Assembly (NCBI GenBank): GCA_963971285.1
Contig: OZ020244.1
Location: 2,046,001-2,110,000 of the forward strand
DNA length: 64,000 nt
From: Astropecten irregularis
Lineage: Eukaryota; Echinodermata; Asteroidea; Paxillosida; Astropectinidae
Reading direction: 5' to 3'
Shown: piece by piece, positions 45,201-51,519 of the stretch
Position numbering within the stretch: position 1 is the stretch's first letter
How the letters are laid out: each line of letters opens with the position of its first letter
Translations under genes and position numbers: made by a program
Notes under the pieces: model-generated
What the model saw: the letters and a program-made list of their open reading frames with translations, nothing else
What the model was told of the DNA's origin: nothing
Database searches by the model: none

Positions 45201-46186
45201 GTGTGTACAATACATACCAATATGGTTCTTTAAAACATTATAACGATATCCGTGCATCCTGCCATGTTCGTTATAGCAGCGTTTCACTGTATTTTTAATC
45301 CTGATGACTTACGTGATGGTCTCTCGCATGTTGGCCCAGACCACTCCGGTAGACAGCTGCATTGGAATCCCTCCTCTATATTGATACACACACCCATGTT
45401 CTTGCATGGACTGCTGGTACATTCATCCACATCTACAACAAAATCAGATTGACTTCAATCACATCATGTCTACATTGTATGGTGGTATACCGGTAGTAAA
45501 GACAGAGAGAGAAACTTTAATACTGGTCAGGTTCAGCCACTGAAAAGCCTGGCCAGGCCCAGGCTTTGCTCAGGCTCTGCAGCTTCTGTAATCTGGTCAT
45601 GGGCAGTACACTGTATCCATTTGAAGCTGAACAATAGCCACATCTCAGACTTGATGTGGGCAGGACTTCAGTCTGGGCAAGCCATCCAGTGGCCTGGCTG
45701 TATTGATTCTAAGCAGCTCTGTTGTATTGATGTTCAGAGCTAGCGGAGGATTTAAGGGTAGGCTTTTCAACGGCTAGGCAATACCAGTATTAAAGTTTCT
45801 CTCACTAAATACCTGTCTTTTGGAGATTTAAAAAAAAAACAAGACTCGCTTCCTTTGTTGCCCTGTGGGCTACCAGGGCTAGTAAAAAAAAAATGAAAAC
45901 CTACATGTTAAGGTATGGATCAAAATATGTACTAGCACTACGGGCTAGAAAATAACAGGCTAGTAAAATCTAAAGCTGGACCGGTGGGCTAGCAAGGAAA
46001 ACAATTAGCGCAAGGCCTGTTACTTGATTGTGTCCATGGTACAGTTAACTTCAAGAGCTGGATTACCTTGTTCACAATTACGCCCAGTCCACTCAGGTGG
46101 ACAGTTACAGCTATAGGATCTGAACACAGACGAGATGTCCTTGCATTCACCTCCATGCAGACATGGGTTACTAGAACACGCTGAAC
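26729..46186 (-). CDS. Single-pass receptor with EGF, CUB, LDLa and EGF domains and a PPxY tail (5' end missing)
   Basis: Twelve minus-strand exons join in phase: 46067-46186, 45313-45432, 37193-37431, 36282-36477, 35530-35673, 33628-33831, 31052-31168, 30363-30479, 29822-29938, 29033-29146, 28168-28347 and 26729-27240. They total 2180 bases, giving 725 complete residues plus TAG. Domain order is EGF, EGF (calcium-binding type), CUB, degenerate CUB-like, LDLa, three EGFs, membrane span, and a tail with three PPxY motifs. CUB and LDLa modules bind extracellular ligands; PPxY tails recruit WW-domain proteins such as NEDD4-family ubiquitin ligases. I do not recognise a named ortholog; LRP- and LDLRAD3-like receptors share parts of this plan. 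The first exon found begins inside a codon, so the signal peptide lies upstream. The large introns are hosts to transposons. Confidence 0.87.
27660..28015 (-). pseudogene. Reverse-transcriptase C-terminal remnant joined to 60 bp-type repeats
   Basis: On the minus strand, with frame breaks, one reads ELCKFRKVQVVPLAVGT and further on VALLQAARILRKTL. This resembles the C-terminal tail of non-LTR elements (a VVPVVVGALG...ARILRKVL pattern). Units of the 60 bp repeat lie directly upstream on that strand. A related but shorter arrangement occurs at 50090-50275. Confidence 0.5.
28016..28133 (+). repeat. Two units of the 60 bp repeat
   Basis: The units read AAAGATCCTGTTCTGATCGA and AAAGATCCTGCTAGGATCGA, each followed by AAACGTCAGGCCC or a close variant. 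They lie in the last intron of the PPxY receptor. Confidence 0.8.
28168..28347 (-). CDS. Transmembrane exon of the PPxY receptor
   Basis: The 180-base exon encodes ETFEEDRFHNSLTYTLITVI followed by PAALVLLTVWVCC and the basic RMRGCRNPLFTHRSPEA. About 22 hydrophobic residues are followed by arginines, which puts the C-terminus in the cytoplasm. The cysteine pair at the inner leaflet could be palmitoylated (inference). Confidence 0.88.
28735..28987 (+). mobile_element. tRNA-derived SINE-like repeat, full length
   Basis: From GATCCTTGGGATAAATTATA through GGATAGCTCAGATGGTAAGA and GGTTTGAATCCCACTCCAGT to GTTATTTGATGATTA. It lies in the intron between the transmembrane exon and the last EGF exon. 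Confidence 0.8.
29033..30479 (-). CDS. Three juxtamembrane EGF exons of the PPxY receptor
   Basis: Exons 30363-30479, 29822-29938 and 29033-29146 are phase 1-1 and 114-117 bases long. They encode CPDNWCANGGHC, CPKDYCLNGGTC and CPQYYCQNGGSC at their starts. Each ends with the EGF turn (NFSGDRC, PYSGVQC, DYTGIYC). They form a stalk just before the membrane span. The introns between them carry LINE debris and the 60 bp repeat. Confidence 0.9.
29230..29518. mobile_element. Family-C MITE
   Basis: Left CACTTTAATGCTGGTTGGGC and CAGCCACTGAAAAGCCTG; right CAGTATTTTAGTTTCTCTC is the inverse of the family end. Other members lie at 31196-31405 (right end eroded) and 45507-45804. Confidence 0.65.
29657..29760 (+). 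repeat. Two diverged units of the 60 bp repeat
   Basis: GAGAAAGATCCTGCAAATAT and GAGAAAGATCCTGCTAAGAT are followed by CAGGCCCTC-like sequence and then GCAGCAGTTTATTACTTG (29791-29808), the same companion sequence as elsewhere. Confidence 0.75.
30105..30275 (+). pseudogene. LINE C-terminal remnant
   Basis: A short frame reads TMCECGQEPQTLQHILRCP, the cysteine-histidine knuckle found at the C-terminus of many non-LTR reverse transcriptases. Nothing else of the element is intact. Confidence 0.6.
30537..30750. mobile_element. Family-B MITE
   Basis: Ends GGGCCTTCTCCAAACTTTGG and GAGATTTGAAAAAGGCCC. Interior AGCCTCGATTTTGATGCC matches the other Family-B copies. It lies in the intron between the LDLa and first juxtamembrane EGF exons. 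Confidence 0.78.
31052..31168 (-). CDS. LDL-receptor class A exon of the PPxY receptor
   Basis: This phase 1-1 exon of 117 bases encodes MCPDFFCANNRCISSYFECD and ends with NHCGDNSDEKPC. It has six cysteines and the acidic Ca2+-binding box CGDNSDE, so it is a complete LDLa module. LDLa modules usually bind basic patches on ligands in a calcium-dependent way. Confidence 0.93.
31196..31405. mobile_element. Family-C MITE (eroded)
   Basis: Shares CGGCCACTGAAAAGCCTGGA and the CAGGCCTGGGC interior with 45507-45804. The right end is not recognisable. Confidence 0.5.
31570..33268 (+). pseudogene. 5'-truncated non-LTR retrotransposon (LINE) reverse transcriptase
   Basis: One frame runs from about 31576 (IVPLFKSGDPHNMCNYRPIS) to the stop at 32949, covering most of the RT domain. 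It includes the primer-grip-like VYSGVPQGSVLGPLLFNIF and the catalytic QYADDTVLYR. A TAA at 31726-31728 interrupts the usual VQHGF motif, where CAA would be expected. No endonuclease or 5' region is present. The 3' end is AATGAA-rich (about 33240-33268). It is inserted antisense to the receptor gene, in the intron between the LDLa and CUB-like exons. The clade (CR1/Jockey-like) is tentative. Confidence 0.88.
33628..35673 (-). CDS. Degenerate CUB-like domain of the PPxY receptor
   Basis: Exons 35530-35673 and 33628-33831 encode a second beta-sandwich-like stretch. It includes DTINFFEDSVSHFS, DILWLFVAPKKKHVYLSLD and VDITLDIHDGITSY. Segment order and length match a CUB domain, with an IHDG in place of the IYDG turn, but only one cysteine remains. 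The intron between the exons holds an approximately 1 kb hAT-like element. The CUB assignment rests on order and turn pattern and could be another jelly-roll fold. Confidence 0.65.
33867..34873. mobile_element. hAT-like non-autonomous element, about 1 kb
   Basis: Ends CAGAGATGCAACT and AGTTGCATCTCTG are inverted. ATCAAA lies directly outside both ends. The CAG...CTG ends recall hAT, though only 6-7 bases of duplication are visible instead of 8. The interior has a CpG-dense stretch (CGCTGCGCCGCGGCGCGCGT) and no transposase frame. Confidence 0.68.
35165..35405 (-). mobile_element. tRNA-derived SINE-like repeat, full length
   Basis: Begins CATCAAATAACCAAAAGGGA and ends ATCCCAAGGATCATTT. The tRNA-like centre has TGAATCGAACCAGTGACCTC. 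Confidence 0.78.
35741..36240. mobile_element. Nested MITE cluster (three layers)
   Basis: The outer layer has inverted GACCGATTGCACGACCAATG and its partner ending at 36215, with weaker complementarity beyond. Inside it, a palindrome (arms about 35818-35862 and 35907-35956) carries CATCTCATTTGG and GCAGCAGTGGAAAC. Immediately next is a Family-B MITE (35958-36173). The order of insertion is outer, then inner elements. Confidence 0.7.
36282..37431 (-). CDS. CUB domain exons of the PPxY receptor
   Basis: Exons 37193-37431 and 36282-36477 split the domain at a phase 0 intron. The first half starts CGPQFFSGWSSVQLKV and has TNLDETGKVQLIFDDFLLFG. The second half starts IYDGPSSIATLDQCF and has SSSLRIEFKHWQSISYLFPV. 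Four cysteines and the Y/IYDG turn are classic CUB features. The first codon is completed across the Harbinger-bearing intron. Confidence 0.88.
36801..37018. mobile_element. Internally deleted Family-A MITE
   Basis: Both ends are intact (AAGGTAATATCATACTTTGG and its inverse), TA flanks both sides, but the length is 218 bases against about 350 for the full copies. The central part is missing. Confidence 0.85.
38013..38118 (+). mobile_element. Truncated tRNA-derived SINE-like repeat
   Basis: Retains the B-box half (GGTTTGAATCCCGCTCAAGA) and the 3' part up to GTATTTGATGACTATTTTC. It ends about 20 bases before the Harbinger insertion site. Confidence 0.7.
38143..38361 (+). repeat. Left subterminal motif copies of the Harbinger element
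   Basis: The core TCCGCAYTGGACTT occurs directly at 38143 and inverted near 38198-38213 and 38343-38356. Two more copies sit near the right end, at about 44921-44936 and 44994-45009. Multiple subterminal copies are candidates for binding sites of the Myb-like protein or transposase. Confidence 0.7.
38572..40591 (+). CDS. Harbinger DDE transposase (HARBI1-like)
   Basis: Two exons, 38572-38782 and 39504-40591, give a 432-residue protein starting MAELVEILSD. A helix-turn-helix region with LATGESFRTISNLFGVGRTT precedes the nuclease. The catalytic acidic residues are visible: D218 in GGAIDGTHIP, D306 in VILGDSAYGL and E343 in ILVEHAFGRLKGRW. HARBI1-type nucleases cut and rejoin transposon ends as a complex with the Myb-like partner. 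The length is near the usual size for the family, with no frameshift or stop. The 721-base intron contains a MITE. The start was chosen because it opens exon 1 and precedes a basic region; upstream in-frame ATGs exist. Confidence 0.92.
38889..39264. mobile_element. Family-A MITE inside the transposase intron
   Basis: Ends AAGGTAGAATCATACTTTGG and its inverse CCAAAGTATGATACTACCTT are flanked by TA (38887-38888 and 39265-39266). It belongs to the same family as copies at 2693, 8236, 36801, 49695 and 63182. It lies wholly within the 38783-39503 intron, so it should not break the transposase. Confidence 0.88.
41372..41943 (+). repeat. 286 bp tandem duplication inside the Harbinger element
   Basis: Units 41372-41657 and 41658-41943 are almost identical, starting GTTTGCAAGAAATGGCTGTA and differing by only a few bases. 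They lie between the two convergent genes, downstream of both stops. Near identity means a recent duplication. Confidence 0.92.
42119..44721 (-). CDS. Harbinger-encoded Myb/trihelix-like DNA-binding protein
   Basis: Four minus-strand exons (44361-44721, 43225-43350, 42964-43116, 42119-42528) give 349 residues. Residues 27-97 form a trihelix/Myb-type domain beginning RNWTQQESSILIAVWGEK, with tryptophans at 29, 41, 60 and 79. A basic N-terminus (KRKHGGK, RKRKRN) is a likely nuclear signal. The third and fourth exons have an acidic linker and a glutamine-rich coiled-coil stretch (AAQQAAQQTATQQNHQ). In this superfamily the partner imports the transposase to the nucleus and binds subterminal repeats. 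Its first intron holds a 580-base foldback element. All junctions keep frame. Confidence 0.88.
43567..44146. mobile_element. Foldback MITE with long inverted arms, TA target
   Basis: The arms of about 170 bases start GACCCAGTA and are inverted at CTGGGTC, with TA on both sides (43565-43566 and 44147-44148). The arms contain GGGCGCTGAACTCCC and match to roughly the middle of the element. A TA duplication suggests Tc1/mariner-type mobilisation. It sits in intron 1 of the Harbinger Myb-like gene. Confidence 0.85.
45124..45290. mobile_element. pogo/Tigger-like MITE
   Basis: Left CAGTGGAACGCCACTATAAC and right GTTCGTTATAGCAGCGTTTC form inverted ends, with several TATAACGA copies inside. CAGTGGAAC-type ends are typical of pogo-like elements. 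It lies about 110 bases beyond the Harbinger right end. Confidence 0.65.
45313..46186 (-). CDS. Two N-terminal EGF exons of the PPxY receptor
   Basis: Exons 46067-46186 and 45313-45432 are each 120 bases and phase 1-1. The first encodes ACSSNPCLHGGECKDIS and ends CPPEWTGRNCEQ. The second begins DVDECTSSPCKNMGVC, whose DVDEC start is the calcium-binding EGF signature, and ends CLPEWSGPTCERPS. Six cysteines are present in each. Downstream, the receptor jumps a 7.9 kb intron occupied by the Harbinger element. Confidence 0.88.
45507..45804. mobile_element. Family-C MITE, both ends intact
   Basis: Left GAGAGAAACTTTAATACTGG and right CCAGTATTAAAGTTTCTCTC are exact inverses over most of their length. 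It lies between the two N-terminal EGF exons of the PPxY receptor. Confidence 0.85.
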
Positions 46187-46245
46187 CTACAAACACACAA
46201 CATGGTACAGTTACATTAGGTTGGATTGATCACTTAACAATTTTC

Positions 46246-46486
46246 GCCTCCGAGAAAGATCCTGCTAGGATTTAAATGTCAGGCCCTCCTAACCATTGAG
46301 CCTTTAAGAAAGATCCTCCTAGGATTGAAACGTCAGGCCCTCCTAACTCTGACCATTTAGGCTTTGAGAAAGATCCTGCTAGGATTGAAACGTCAGGCCC
46401 TCCTAACTCTGACCATTTAACCTCTGAGAAAGATCCTGCTAGGATCTAAACATAGGGCCTCCTTACTATGACCATTTAGCCTTTGA
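46246..46486 (+). repeat. 60 bp tandem repeat with self-complementary core (four units)
   Basis: Each unit holds GAGAAAGATCCTGCTAGGAT followed by TGAAACGTCAGGCCCTCC. GATCCT and AGGATC can pair around a three-base loop. The period is about 60 bases. Similar units occur singly or in pairs at 21700-21745, 28016-28133, 29657-29760 and 50222-50275. Confidence 0.85.
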
Positions 46487-46991
46487 AAATTTTAACTTGC
46501 GAAAGGCTTATTGCTGTTGTCAATTCCGTTCTCATGACTTCTTTTGAAATGATAAAACTGGATGCTGGATTACCGTATCATATGCAGCTTTTGTTCACAC
46601 TTCATGTAACTACAGTCAGAGCATCTAACAGTATAATGTGTTCAAATTATTGCACAGAATACATATCGTACCTTGCGCCTGTACCCATCTCAGAACCACA
46701 AAGAGAAAGAAGGTCACTTGTGCCTGCATGGTTAATGCACTAGGGCAAAGGTTAAAGTTCAACAGCAGAAATTATGAGCAAAACATCATCGTTGTTGCAG
46801 ATCAGCCAATCAGATCATCCGATGTTGTCATGGAGATCAAGACACTCTGAAACAAAATGAACATCAAAAACAAATTCAAATTGCAAAATGATTATGAAGA
46901 AGATCAATACAAGTAATAAACTGCTGCAAACTGCTCATCAACCAAAATAATGACCTGGGCTGTGAGAGCTAGTAAGGAAAAAAGTTTGCTC

Positions 46992-47565
46992 TGAATTCCC
47001 CTGAATAATTTTTTTTCTTGATCCTCATACATCCGTTATGCTTGTGCAGTCTCATTTTTGCAATTGACCCACAACTTTTCGAGAAAAAAATCAACTTTCT
47101 GCGCCACTCCACTCGAGGAAAGATTTCTGTTTTCGAGTTCATTCATAAATTTTTTTACTATGGGCCACAACATTTTTGTATAGGGGTGTGCACATTGAAG
47201 CAGACATGAAAATCATGCATGCCACATGCACACCACACAGCAAGCAGGAGCCAGCCACAATAAACAAAAAAAATAAAGCTTGAACAACTGGTATCCATGC
47301 ACATAAGAGCCATTTCAATGCATGCATCAACCGGGGAACCAGTGAAGTCAAGTTAATTGCACCCCTTCAGAAAATGGTAGATCCAATAATGCGCCTGCGG
47401 ACTACACAACTTCAAGCAGCAGGTAAACTTCGACATTTCGGCAAGCGGAGTGACACAGAAAATCAATTTTTTTCTCGAAAAGTTGTGGGTCAATTGCAAA
47501 AATGAGACTGCACAAGCATAACGGATGTATGAGGATCAGGAAAAAAAATAATTAATGGGAATTCA
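46992..47565. mobile_element. Long-TIR element, 574 bases
   Basis: The terminal inverted repeats are about 105 bases, starting GAATTCCCCTGAATAATT and containing CATACATCCGTTATGCTTGT. The arms are nearly identical. No gene is inside. Family unknown to me. Confidence 0.82.
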
Positions 47566-47874
47566 CGATCTAGGAGTGGCGGTAGGTGCTGCAATGTTTC
47601 ACCAAAATTTCATCTATCAATTGTTGTTTTCAAAACCCATAGCGTTACGGCACCCCGAAAAGTAAGAGTGCTAGAAGTAGAAGGCTCACGGAGTAGCCTT
47701 CTAAATCTAGAACTAGAAGTAGTTGTTAAGGACCCGTCCAAACCGCGGTGATACCGCGGTGCAACCTTTTGGATGAGCTCCCTTACTAAGTAATAGTGAC
47801 TTAGGCTACACGCCTACTGGCTGTAAACGTGTAGATGTAAACTCACACGCTCAAGAAGGCAGCATCACGTCAAT

Positions 47875-48002
47875 TAGTTGCGATGATCGTAACCCTAGGT
47901 CTGACATGGGGACTGGGACCTAAGGTCCCAGTCCCCATGTCAGACCTAGGGTTACAGGTCCCAGTCCCCATGTCAGACCTAGGGTTACGATCATCGCAAC
48001 TA
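47875..48002. mobile_element. Near-perfect palindromic element with 9 bp target duplication
   Basis: The element starts TAGTTGCGATGATCGTAACC; 47-base arms are exact inverses and a 34-base partial arm is repeated between them. CACGTCAAT lies at 47866-47874 and 48003-48011. A 9 bp duplication recalls MULE-type MITEs. Perfect arms suggest a recent insertion. Confidence 0.88.
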
Positions 48003-48634
48003 CACGTCAATAAACATTGAGACTGCGAGTCATTTACGTTAGTCATCGGACTTCACAGAAACACCATGATCCTATCACAGTATGATCACACAATATCTGA
48101 CAACTCTCGACTAAACACAGAGTGCACGTTATGAATATGTTTCACAAATAACACAGAAATACATCAAAGTTCTTACATGAGCAACGATCACTCTTTCTTT
48201 TGACCATATTTGCCGTCGCGAATTCGATTACGCTTCTCCTCGCTGTACATCAATAATAATAAATTCTCCACCGACTATTTTCACCCATTCCATTCAATTT
48301 CAGTGCTTTACGTCTGGTCCCCAGACATAAAGCAAACTCATCCATTCACACGCGCGAAGCCATGTCAGACTTATGTGGCTACGGCTTGGACATAAACAGA
48401 GAAACGGCAGCATTCCACCCGTACTTAGACCCGTGTTGTATTTCAAGCCCCAGTCGAATAATCCAAACACGCGGCACTGTCGGCTGAGCCGTGTCCCAAA
48501 TTTTGTGGCTGCGGCCGCAAATTACACACGCGCCTTTGGCAGCCACTAGCCACTTTGACTGCAGCCGCTGCGTGCCGTGCCGTTTCCATAGACAAGCGTG
48601 TTATTTGCATAGAATTAAATTTAGTGGAAAGTTA

Positions 48635-48683
48635 CTGTAATAATATTATTGCCTTATGACCATAAGGCAATAATATTATTACA
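48635..48683. repeat. Short perfect palindrome
   Basis: TGTAATAATATTATTGCCTT and its inverse AAGGCAATAATATTATTACA flank a few bases, giving arms of about 22-23 bases. Confidence 0.85.
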
Positions 48684-49694
48684 AGAAATCATGGAGCACC
48701 TCGCTTTTCAAACGAGAATAAATTAATAAACAAAAATTGAAAACTTCCAGTTTGTCTAGTTTTTATTGTAGAGAGACAGATTTGGGGAAATATCAGACAT
48801 TATTCATAGAGAGAGATTTAGCTGTCCCCTTCATTTTATTTCTGGAAAATTTTCTTTTTTAATCTAAAATCTATGTCTATGAAGTTTGGTTCAGCTGGGT
48901 TTCCTAAAAAGAAAAAAAGGAAGTGGATTGATTAATTTTCAGTGTACAGGTTTACGGGAATGTCTCGTTAGCACCGATTCTTGATAATACTTATCCATTA
49001 CAATTTGTTACATTTCTACAGCCGTGCTGTAGAGGGCGCAATCACAGTTAAATGGACCTGTTGCAAAGAAGAGTGCAGACCATCATCCATGTACTAGTAA
49101 ATAATTTTCCATAGGCTCCCATAATGGCCAAGTTAAAAAGAAAATAATTGAAAAAAATACTCACAATCCTCAGGCAATCAAGCCATACAGCAAAATAAAG
49201 CTGGGATATTCAATTTTTATCTTATTTTCAATTTTTTATAGGTAAACCAATGACTTTTTCTAAAAAGCTCATCCAAAGCAAAATAACATTGAACTGCCAA
49301 ATTGAATGGCTAAAAAAGACTAAAAAAAGTATCCCTCCACTACTATGACAAAAGTAGAGCGACTTTGGAGCCTGATTTACATCATCCAAATGGCTCAAAG
49401 GTGAACGTCCAAACTATAGAGACCATGTTCCATCCATTTTTTTTACAAGACATCCAACATAGACTCAGCAAATGCTTTATAAAAAAAAAAAGATTTTAAA
49501 GGTATACAAAAAATAATGAGCTCGGCGGACTGATTTGGACCTATGCCTATCGTTATTAATTGTATAGTCTAACAGATATGTTTAAAGGAATAATTTGAGA
49601 AAAAATTAAGGGTTTAATTCAATTCATTGTTAAATGTTTATATTATTTAAGTCTATCCTTTGTCTGGACTTTTAATATTAGTTATGTATTAATA

Positions 49695-50047
49695 AAGGCA
49701 ATATCATACTTTGGTTTTTGTCAAAGAATTACAGATTCATGGGCAAAAATATCAAGGAAGATACAGTAACAGTCATCTGTTAAAATTTTATTTCCATAAT
49801 AATGCCCAATTTTTGAGAAAACAGTTAAAAACGCCCACTGAGTTTTCTTAATCTTTTCACCATTATTTTGGATATTTTAAAGATTAAAATCATTTTTGGT
49901 CACTGCTTTTACTAATTTCTTGATAAATACAGAATTTCAGGTGAAAAAATTGTAACAGTACTTTTCTACCAGCATGATACCCTGTAAGTTATAGGTAAAT
50001 CTGTGAACATTTCTGTTTTGTTTCCGACCAAAGTATGATGCTGCCTT
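49695..50047. mobile_element. Family-A MITE, full length
   Basis: Ends AAGGCAATATCATACTTTGG and CCAAAGTATGATGCTGCCTT are flanked by TA. The wider flanks (AATA and TATC) do not support TTAA, so TA is the likely target duplication of the family. Confidence 0.85.
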
Positions 50048-50221
50048 TATCTTTAAGTTGTGTGTCTTATTTGTTTTGTCTACTGCCCTTTTCATACCCA
50101 TTCCCTACAGCCTTCCTAACCCCGTTGTCTCCTTCCCTGTTGCCCTGGTAATCTTTGTTCTGATCCTCCCATCAATTTTTGTGTATCTTTACTTGCACGT
50201 TCTTGTCTTCTTGTCATTTTA

Positions 50222-50340
50222 GTCTTTGAGAAAGACCCTGCTAGGATCAAAACATCAGGCCCTTCTAACTCTTAGCATTGAATACATATTTCAGGTCAAT
50301 ATTTTGGTTGATGAGCAGTTTGCAGCAGTCCATTACTTGC
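50222..50340 (+). repeat. Single 60 bp repeat unit with companion end
   Basis: GAGAAAGACCCTGCTAGGAT is followed by the companion GTTGATGAGCAGTTTGCAGC. The preceding 50090-50221 is related to 27900-28015. Confidence 0.7.
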
Positions 50341-50641
50341 ACAATAAAAGTAAAATTCTTCTTCCCAATGTGCATATAAAAGAACAATATATAAGAATAA
50401 TAAACACAAAAACATGTATACTTAGGAAGGTGGAGATAAAAAAAGGAAATAAGAACTTAACCACTGGTAAAACTTTAGTTTAAAAGGGGGCCAACTTTAA
50501 AAACATAAAGTTAATATTTGGAATCTCATCTGATAGTAAAAACAATGAAAACATAGAATACTTATCTAATAAATTGGAATTATAGAGGTGAATGGCACTG
50601 GGCAAGAAAGAGTATAAAGTCACCAGCAAAGAGATAAATGC

Positions 50642-50915
50642 CAGCATAGCAAGGCTCAAGACAGCACAGGACGGCATTGTGTGGCACAGCATGGCAAAGG
50701 CAGAAGACGGCACAGACCAGCATTGTGTGGCACAGCACTGCGTGGCACAGCATTGCAAGGCACATGACGGCATTGTGTTGAACAGCATGGCAAGGCACGA
50801 GACAGCACAGGACGGCATTGTGTTGAACAGCATGGCAAGGCACAAAACGGCACAGGACGGCATTGTATGGCACAGCATGGCAGGGCATAAGACGGCACAG
50901 AACGGCAATGTGTTG
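50642..50915 (+). repeat. 45 bp minisatellite, first array
   Basis: About six units of a 45-base repeat with GACGGCATTGTGTGGCACAG and CATGGCAAGGCACAAGAC. Because 45 is a multiple of three and stops are absent, several frames stay open on both strands. Confidence 0.9.
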
Positions 50916-50935
50916 CAAAATGAAATCATGAACAA

Positions 50936-51327
50936 TACGGGCGTTTCACAATTAAGAGCGCCACCAAGAGGGCAGCAGGGAGAGGCCGATTTACGTGGTG
51001 CATGATGGGAAATTGTCGACATCGGAGATTTTTCCCCTATACGTTGAACGTTATTGCTAATTCTTTGGTCGTTTTGTGTGTTTATTTCACGTGTTATCAC
51101 AATGGTTTATGTTTGCGTATCTTTCGGATGCACAGCACACACATCCAAACTGGAAAACATTGAGAAATACCTATGGATGAAAGATATACGGTAGGTTAAA
51201 TGGCGAAGACAATTGACTAATAGGGTAAAAATCTCCAATGTCGACAATTTCCCATCATGCACCGCGTAAATCGGCCTCTCCCTGCTGCCCTCTTGGTGGC
51301 GCTCTAAATTGTGAAACGCCCGTATTG
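50936..51327. mobile_element. Long-TIR element inserted beside a minisatellite
   Basis: Arms of about 95 bases start ACGGGCGTTTCACAATT and include GAGGCCGATTTACG. The interior is short and non-coding. Comparison with 52085-52140 shows it interrupts a segment that is continuous there. Confidence 0.82.
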
Positions 51328-51519
51328 AACATGAACATTGAAAGAACTTAACTTTCTGCCATCACTTTTGTTTCTGTTCCTTGTTGTCAGGTCCACTCCT
51401 CCTCCTCTCTAGTTCAACGGCTAAGGATATGCAAATAAAAATTGAATAATTTGTTTATCAGCAAGTTAGCTTGTGTAACCAGTGTAAATTGAGTCAATAA
51501 ATGAAGATTCAAGAAAGTG

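Larger units (their letters stand above)
47566..50641. other. Region with palindromes but no supported gene
   Basis: Besides the palindromes and a Family-A MITE, 48330-48600 is unusually CpG-rich (GCGGCCGC and several GCGCG-like tracts) for this window. It could be a promoter, but I could not connect it to an exon. Confidence 0.4.

Noticed and set aside
46246..46486. Functional hammerhead ribozymes
   Set aside because: The stem and GAAA box are present but the CUGANGA box is altered in every unit here, so I report only a resemblance.
50480..51100. Cysteine-rich minus-strand frame of 206 codons with 15-residue repeats
   Set aside because: It comes from the 45 bp minisatellite. The period is divisible by three, so multiple frames on both strands stay open; no splice or start evidence.
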